From Pseudescherichia sp031987975 (GTDB lineage Bacteria; Pseudomonadota; Gammaproteobacteria; Enterobacterales; Enterobacteriaceae), in contig NZ_DALZYX010000006.1 in assembly GCF_031987975.1 (NCBI RefSeq), forward strand, positions 186,001 through 250,000: a stretch of DNA of 64,000 nt. The letters run 5' to 3'. Both the position numbers and the translations under genes were made by a program. Of the stretch, positions 60,693 to 64,000 are shown in pieces. The notes under the pieces were generated by a model. The model was not told where the DNA came from. It saw nothing but the letters and a program-made list of their open reading frames with translations, and did no database searches. How positions within the stretch are numbered: position 1 is the first letter of the stretch; the number at the start of each line of letters is the position of its first letter.

Positions 60693-61688
60693 ATGGAGTT
60701 GCTCTGCCCGGCCGGAAATCTACCGGCGTTAAAGGCGGCTATCGAAAACGGTGCCGACGCTGTTTATATAGGCCTGAAGGATGATACCAACGCCCGCCAT
60801 TTTGCGGGTCTCAACTTCACCGAGAAGAAGCTGCAGGAAGCAGTCAATTTTGTCCACCAGCGGCGTAAAAAGCTGCATATTGCGATCAATACTTTTGCCC
60901 ACCCCGACGGCTACGCTCGCTGGCAGCGAGCGGTGGATATGGCCGCCCAGCTGGGGGCTGACGCGCTGATCCTCGCCGATCTGGCGATGCTGGAGTACGC
61001 CGCCGAGCGCTATCCGCATATTGAACGCCACGTTTCGGTTCAGGCCTCCGCCACTAACGACGAGGCGATCCGCTTCTACCACCGCCACTTTGACGTTGCC
61101 CGCGTGGTACTGCCGCGTGTGCTGTCGATTCATCAAGTAAAACAGCTAGCCCGTACCTCGCCGGTGCCGCTGGAGGTGTTTGCCTTCGGTAGCCTGTGCA
61201 TTATGGCCGAGGGACGCTGCTACCTCTCCTCCTGGTTAACCGGTGAATCGCCTAATACCGTAGGGGCCTGCTCCCCTGCCCGCTTTGTACGCTGGCAGCA
61301 GACGCCGCAGGGGCTGGAGTCGCGCCTTAATGAGGTGCTAATTGACCGCTATCAGGATGGCGAGAACGCAGGCTATCCGACGCTGTGCAAAGGCCGCTAC
61401 CACGTTGACGGCGAGCGCTATCATGCTCTGGAGGAGCCAACCAGCCTGAATACGCTGGAGCTGCTGCCCGAGCTGTTGAAGGCAAATATCGCCTCGGTGA
61501 AGATTGAGGGACGCCAGCGCAGCCCGGCCTACGTCAGCCAGGTAGCAAAGGTGTGGCGTCAGGCCATCGACCGCTGCATGGCCTCACCGGAAAGCTATGC
61601 CCCACAGCTGGCATGGATGGAGACCCTCGGCGCGATGTCTGAAGGCACGCAGACAACCCTTGGCGCGTATCACCGTAAATGGCAGTGA
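60693..61688 (+). CDS. ubiU: Oxygen-independent ubiquinone hydroxylation protein UbiU
   Basis: A 331-residue U32-family protein that, with UbiV, hydroxylates ubiquinone precursors without oxygen using prephenate as oxygen donor. The four 4Fe-4S cysteines are in FGSLCIMAEGRCYLSSWLTG, GACSPARF and TLCKGRYH. The start MELLCPAGNLPALKAAIENG at 60693 matches E. coli; an in-frame ATG-like start at 60654 lies in the leader. ubiV starts nine bases after the stop, so the two form an operon and their products a complex. Confidence 0.96.
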   Translation: MELLCPAGNLPALKAAIENGADAVYIGLKDDTNARHFAGLNFTEKKLQEAVNFVHQRRKKLHIAINTFAHPDGYARWQRAVDMAAQLGADALILADLAMLEYAAERYPHIERHVSVQASATNDEAIRFYHRHFDVARVVLPRVLSIHQVKQLARTSPVPLEVFAFGSLCIMAEGRCYLSSWLTGESPNTVGACSPARFVRWQQTPQGLESRLNEVLIDRYQDGENAGYPTLCKGRYHVDGERYHALEEPTSLNTLELLPELLKANIASVKIEGRQRSPAYVSQVAKVWRQAIDRCMASPESYAPQLAWMETLGAMSEGTQTTLGAYHRKWQ

Positions 61689-61696
61689 GAGATAAA

Positions 61697-62572
61697 ATGA
61701 AATATTCATTAGGACCGGTCCTCTATTACTGGTCAAAAGAGACGCTGGAGGATTTCTACCGGCAGGCGGCCAGCAGCAGCGCCGATACCATCTATCTGGG
61801 CGAAGCGGTATGCAGCAAGCGGCGGGCTACAAAAGTAGGCGACTGGCTGGCGATGGCTAAATCCCTCGCCGGGAGCGGTAAACAGGTCGTGCTCTCTACC
61901 CTGGCGCTGGTGCAGGCCGCCTCGGAGCTGGGCGAGCTTAAGCGCTACGTGGAGAATGGCGACTTTCTGCTGGAGGCAAGCGATCTGGGCGTGGTGAACA
62001 TGTGCGCCGAACGTAAGCTGCCCTTCGTCGCCGGGCACGCCCTGAACTGCTATAACGCGGTCACCCTGCGCCTGCTGCTGAAGCAGGGCATGGTGCGCTG
62101 GTGTATGCCGGTGGAGCTGTCCCGCGACTGGCTGGCGAACCTGCTTGATCAGTGCGACGCGCTTGGCATCCGCGAGCAGTTTGAGGTAGAGGTATTGAGC
62201 TACGGCCATCTGCCGCTGGCCTACTCCGCCCGCTGCTTTACCGCCCGCTCCGAGGATCGCCCCAAGGACGAGTGCGAAACCTGCTGCATTAAGTATCCCA
62301 CCGGGCGCAACGTGCTCACCCAGGAAAACCAGCAGGTGTTTGTCCTGAACGGCATCCAGACCATGAGCGGCTATATCTACAACCTCGGCAATGAGCTGAT
62401 CTCCATGCAGGGGCTGGTGGATATGGTGCGCCTCTCACCGCTGGGGACGGAGACCTTTGCCATGCTTGACGCCTTCCGCGCCAATGAAAACGGTGCTGCG
62501 CCGCTGCCGCTGACGGCAAACAGCGACTGCAACGGCTACTGGAAGCGCCTCGCTGGCCTCGAGCTGGTATGA
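61697..62572 (+). CDS. ubiV: Oxygen-independent ubiquinone hydroxylation protein UbiV
   Basis: A 291-residue U32-family partner of UbiU. Its 4Fe-4S ligands are the Cys in LGEAVCSKRRATKVGDW and those in YSARCFTARSEDRPKDECET and CCIKYPTG. ATG 61697 gives MKYSLGPVLYYWSKETLEDF as in E. coli and is preceded by GAGAG; an in-frame start at 61679 lies inside ubiU. The heterodimer is needed for anaerobic ubiquinone, which links it to ubiT on the other strand. Confidence 0.96.
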   Translation: MKYSLGPVLYYWSKETLEDFYRQAASSSADTIYLGEAVCSKRRATKVGDWLAMAKSLAGSGKQVVLSTLALVQAASELGELKRYVENGDFLLEASDLGVVNMCAERKLPFVAGHALNCYNAVTLRLLLKQGMVRWCMPVELSRDWLANLLDQCDALGIREQFEVEVLSYGHLPLAYSARCFTARSEDRPKDECETCCIKYPTGRNVLTQENQQVFVLNGIQTMSGYIYNLGNELISMQGLVDMVRLSPLGTETFAMLDAFRANENGAAPLPLTANSDCNGYWKRLAGLELV

Positions 62573-62651
62573 AAAAAGCTCACTTTGTTAACTACGGTAA
62601 TCAATTTTTAATGCAGTATTAAAAGATTGCCGTCAACAAAGTGAGCATACG

Positions 62652-63659
62652 ATGACTGACAAAACCGTTTCCTTCTCGGTGCTGGATTTAGCCCCGATCC
62701 CGCAGGGCGCTACGGCGCGTGATGCGTTCCACCGCTCCCTGGATTTAGCCCAGTTGGCAGAGAAGCGCGGCTATCGCCGCTTCTGGCTGGCCGAGCACCA
62801 CAATATGACCGGCATCGCCAGCGCGGCGACGTCGGTGCTGATTGGCTACCTGGCCGCCAATACCCAGACGCTGCACCTTGGCTCCGGCGGCGTGATGCTG
62901 CCTAACCACGCCCCGCTGGTGATCGCCGAGCAGTTTGGCACGTTGAATACGCTCTATCCGGGACGTATCGATCTGGGCCTGGGCCGTGCGCCGGGCAGCG
63001 ACCAGCGGACCATGATGGCCCTGCGCCGTCACATGAGTGGCGATATCGATAACTTCCCGCGCGACGTGGCGGAGCTGGTGGACTGGTTTGACGCCCGCGA
63101 TCCGAATCCGCACGTCCGTCCGGTCCCGGGCTACGGGGAGAAGATCCCGGTGTGGCTGCTAGGCTCCAGCCTCTATAGCGCCCAGCTTGCTGCCCAGCTG
63201 GGGCTACCGTTTGCCTTTGCCTCGCACTTTGCCCCGGATATGCTCTTCCAGGCTCTGCACCTCTACCGCACCAACTTCAAGCCCTCGGCGCGGCTGGAGA
63301 AACCCTATGCGATGGTGTGCATTAACATTGTTGCCGCAGACAGCAACCGCGACGCGGAGTTTCTGTTTACCTCAATGCAGCAGGCGTTTGTGAAGCTGCG
63401 CCGGGGCGAAACCGGCCAGCTGCCAGCGCCGATTGCCGATATGGGATCCTTCTGGTCGCCGTCCGAGCAGTATGGCGTCCAGCAGGCGCTGAGCATGTCG
63501 CTGGTAGGAGATAAAACTAAAGTGCGTCACGGGCTGGAGTCGATTCTTCGTGAAACTCAGGCCGATGAGATCATGGTCAACGGCCAGATTTTCGATCATC
63601 AGGCGCGGCTGCATTCGTTCGAGCTGGCGATGCAGGTGAAAGAGGAATTATTGGGGTAG
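62652..63659 (+). CDS. yhbW: Luciferase-like monooxygenase YhbW
   Basis: A 335-residue flavin-dependent monooxygenase-fold protein of the bacterial luciferase family (MsnO8-type LLM oxidoreductase). Visible marks are FSVLDLAPIPQGATARDAFH at the start, RRFWLAEHHNMTGIASAATS and RIDLGLGRAPGSDQRTMMAL. The substrate is unknown. It follows ubiV by 79 bases and precedes the convergent mtr gene, the E. coli order. Confidence 0.94.
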   Translation: MTDKTVSFSVLDLAPIPQGATARDAFHRSLDLAQLAEKRGYRRFWLAEHHNMTGIASAATSVLIGYLAANTQTLHLGSGGVMLPNHAPLVIAEQFGTLNTLYPGRIDLGLGRAPGSDQRTMMALRRHMSGDIDNFPRDVAELVDWFDARDPNPHVRPVPGYGEKIPVWLLGSSLYSAQLAAQLGLPFAFASHFAPDMLFQALHLYRTNFKPSARLEKPYAMVCINIVAADSNRDAEFLFTSMQQAFVKLRRGETGQLPAPIADMGSFWSPSEQYGVQQALSMSLVGDKTKVRHGLESILRETQADEIMVNGQIFDHQARLHSFELAMQVKEELLG

Positions 63660-63667
63660 CTTTTTAA

Positions 63668-63700
63668 TTGCCCGGTGGCGCTACGCTTACCGGGCCTACG
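63668..63700. repeat. REP-like palindrome between yhbW and mtr
   Basis: TTGCCCGGTGGCGCTACGCT then TACCGGGC and CTACGGG; same core as the units at 38509 and 24405. Confidence 0.85.
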
Positions 63701-63704
63701 GGTG

Positions 63705-64000
63705 TTATTGGTACACGGGTAACAGGTTAAAGCTGGAGAGCAGGTGTACCACAGCGTTAGCTACCCCGAACAGCAGGATCAGCGCAATCATCGGCTTGCC
63801 GCCCCAGACGCGGAACTTAGGGCTACCGAAGCGCTTACGTGATGCACGCGCCAGCAGCGCCGGAACGATGGCTGCCCAGATGGTGGCCGCCAGCCCGGCA
63901 TAGCCAATGGCGTAGAGGAAGCCGTTCGGCCACAGCAGCCCACCGATAATCGGCGGCAGGAAAGTCAGCAGCGCGGTTTTAAAGCGGCCGCTGGCGGAGT
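63705..64000 (-). CDS. mtr: Tryptophan-specific permease, 3' end
   Basis: The last 98 codons, including the stop, of a HAAAP-family amino acid permease lie at the window edge. The translated end (KTALLTFLPPIIGGLLWPNG, GYAGLAATIWAAIVPALLAR, FGVANAVVHLLSSFNLLPVY) matches the C-terminus of E. coli Mtr, the high-affinity tryptophan:proton symporter. Three hydrophobic spans are visible. It lies next to yhbW as in E. coli; the start is outside the window. Confidence 0.94.
   Translation of the reverse strand, partial: SASGRFKTALLTFLPPIIGGLLWPNGFLYAIGYAGLAATIWAAIVPALLARASRKRFGSPKFRVWGGKPMIALILLFGVANAVVHLLSSFNLLPVYQ

Overview
The window is chromosomal DNA from a gamma-proteobacterium of the family Enterobacteriaceae, closest in gene content and order to Enterobacter, Lelliottia and relatives of Escherichia coli. 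The proteins of the backbone are near-identical in length and motifs to E. coli K-12 counterparts, and the order folB/plsY/tsaD/rpsU-dnaG-rpoD/mug/ileX ... garPLRK-garD/rsmI/lpoA ... ubiUV/mtr is the E. coli order with several K-12 blocks missing (ebg, higBA, tdc, prlF-yhaV and aga genes). The genus cannot be fixed from what is seen here.

Bases 1-7,060 hold the macromolecular synthesis region: the 5' end of folB, plsY, tsaD, the rpsU-dnaG-rpoD operon with its internal terminator, mug and the tRNA-Ile2 gene ileX. Bases 7,061-15,626 are an accessory block placed between ileX and yqjH, which I recall as neighbours in E. coli. It carries an orphan type VI secretion unit (an L,D-transpeptidase-like Tlde1 effector, a candidate Tldi1-type immunity protein and an Hcp), a small membrane protein, an HxlR regulator with a divergent alcohol dehydrogenase, a TumE/TumA-like toxin-antitoxin pair with a well-defined operator-promoter, a YahK-type dehydrogenase, and a three-gene run of a PD-(D/E)XK nuclease, an unknown protein and a coiled-coil J-domain protein. 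This last run is the best candidate for an undescribed system.

Bases 15,627-29,983 return to the backbone: yqjH/yqjI with mirrored operators and a Fur-like site, an extra chemoreceptor and aer (both with sigma-28 type promoters), patA with a sigma-54 promoter and NtrC-type site, fadH, rlmG, ygjP, ygjR, alx with its manganese riboswitch, and sstT. Bases 30,028-35,630 are the hexuronate regulon (uxaCA, exuT, exuR). Bases 35,883-41,899 hold yqjA-mzrA, yqjCDEK, yqjF, yqjG, yhaJ and yhaK. Bases 41,944-51,533 hold the cysteine degradation pair cyuPA, RNase P RNA and the D-galactarate/D-glucarate genes garPLRK and garD.

Bases 51,636-64,000 hold rsmI, lpoA, yraN, diaA, dolP, yraQ, yraR, yhbO, yhbP, yhbQ, yhbS, ubiT, ubiU, ubiV, yhbW and the 3' end of mtr. 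Functionally the window joins information processing, uronate and aldarate catabolism that feeds 2-keto-3-deoxygluconate or pyruvate/glycerate, envelope maintenance, oxygen-independent ubiquinone synthesis and chemotaxis. REP-like palindromes sit at many of the gene ends.
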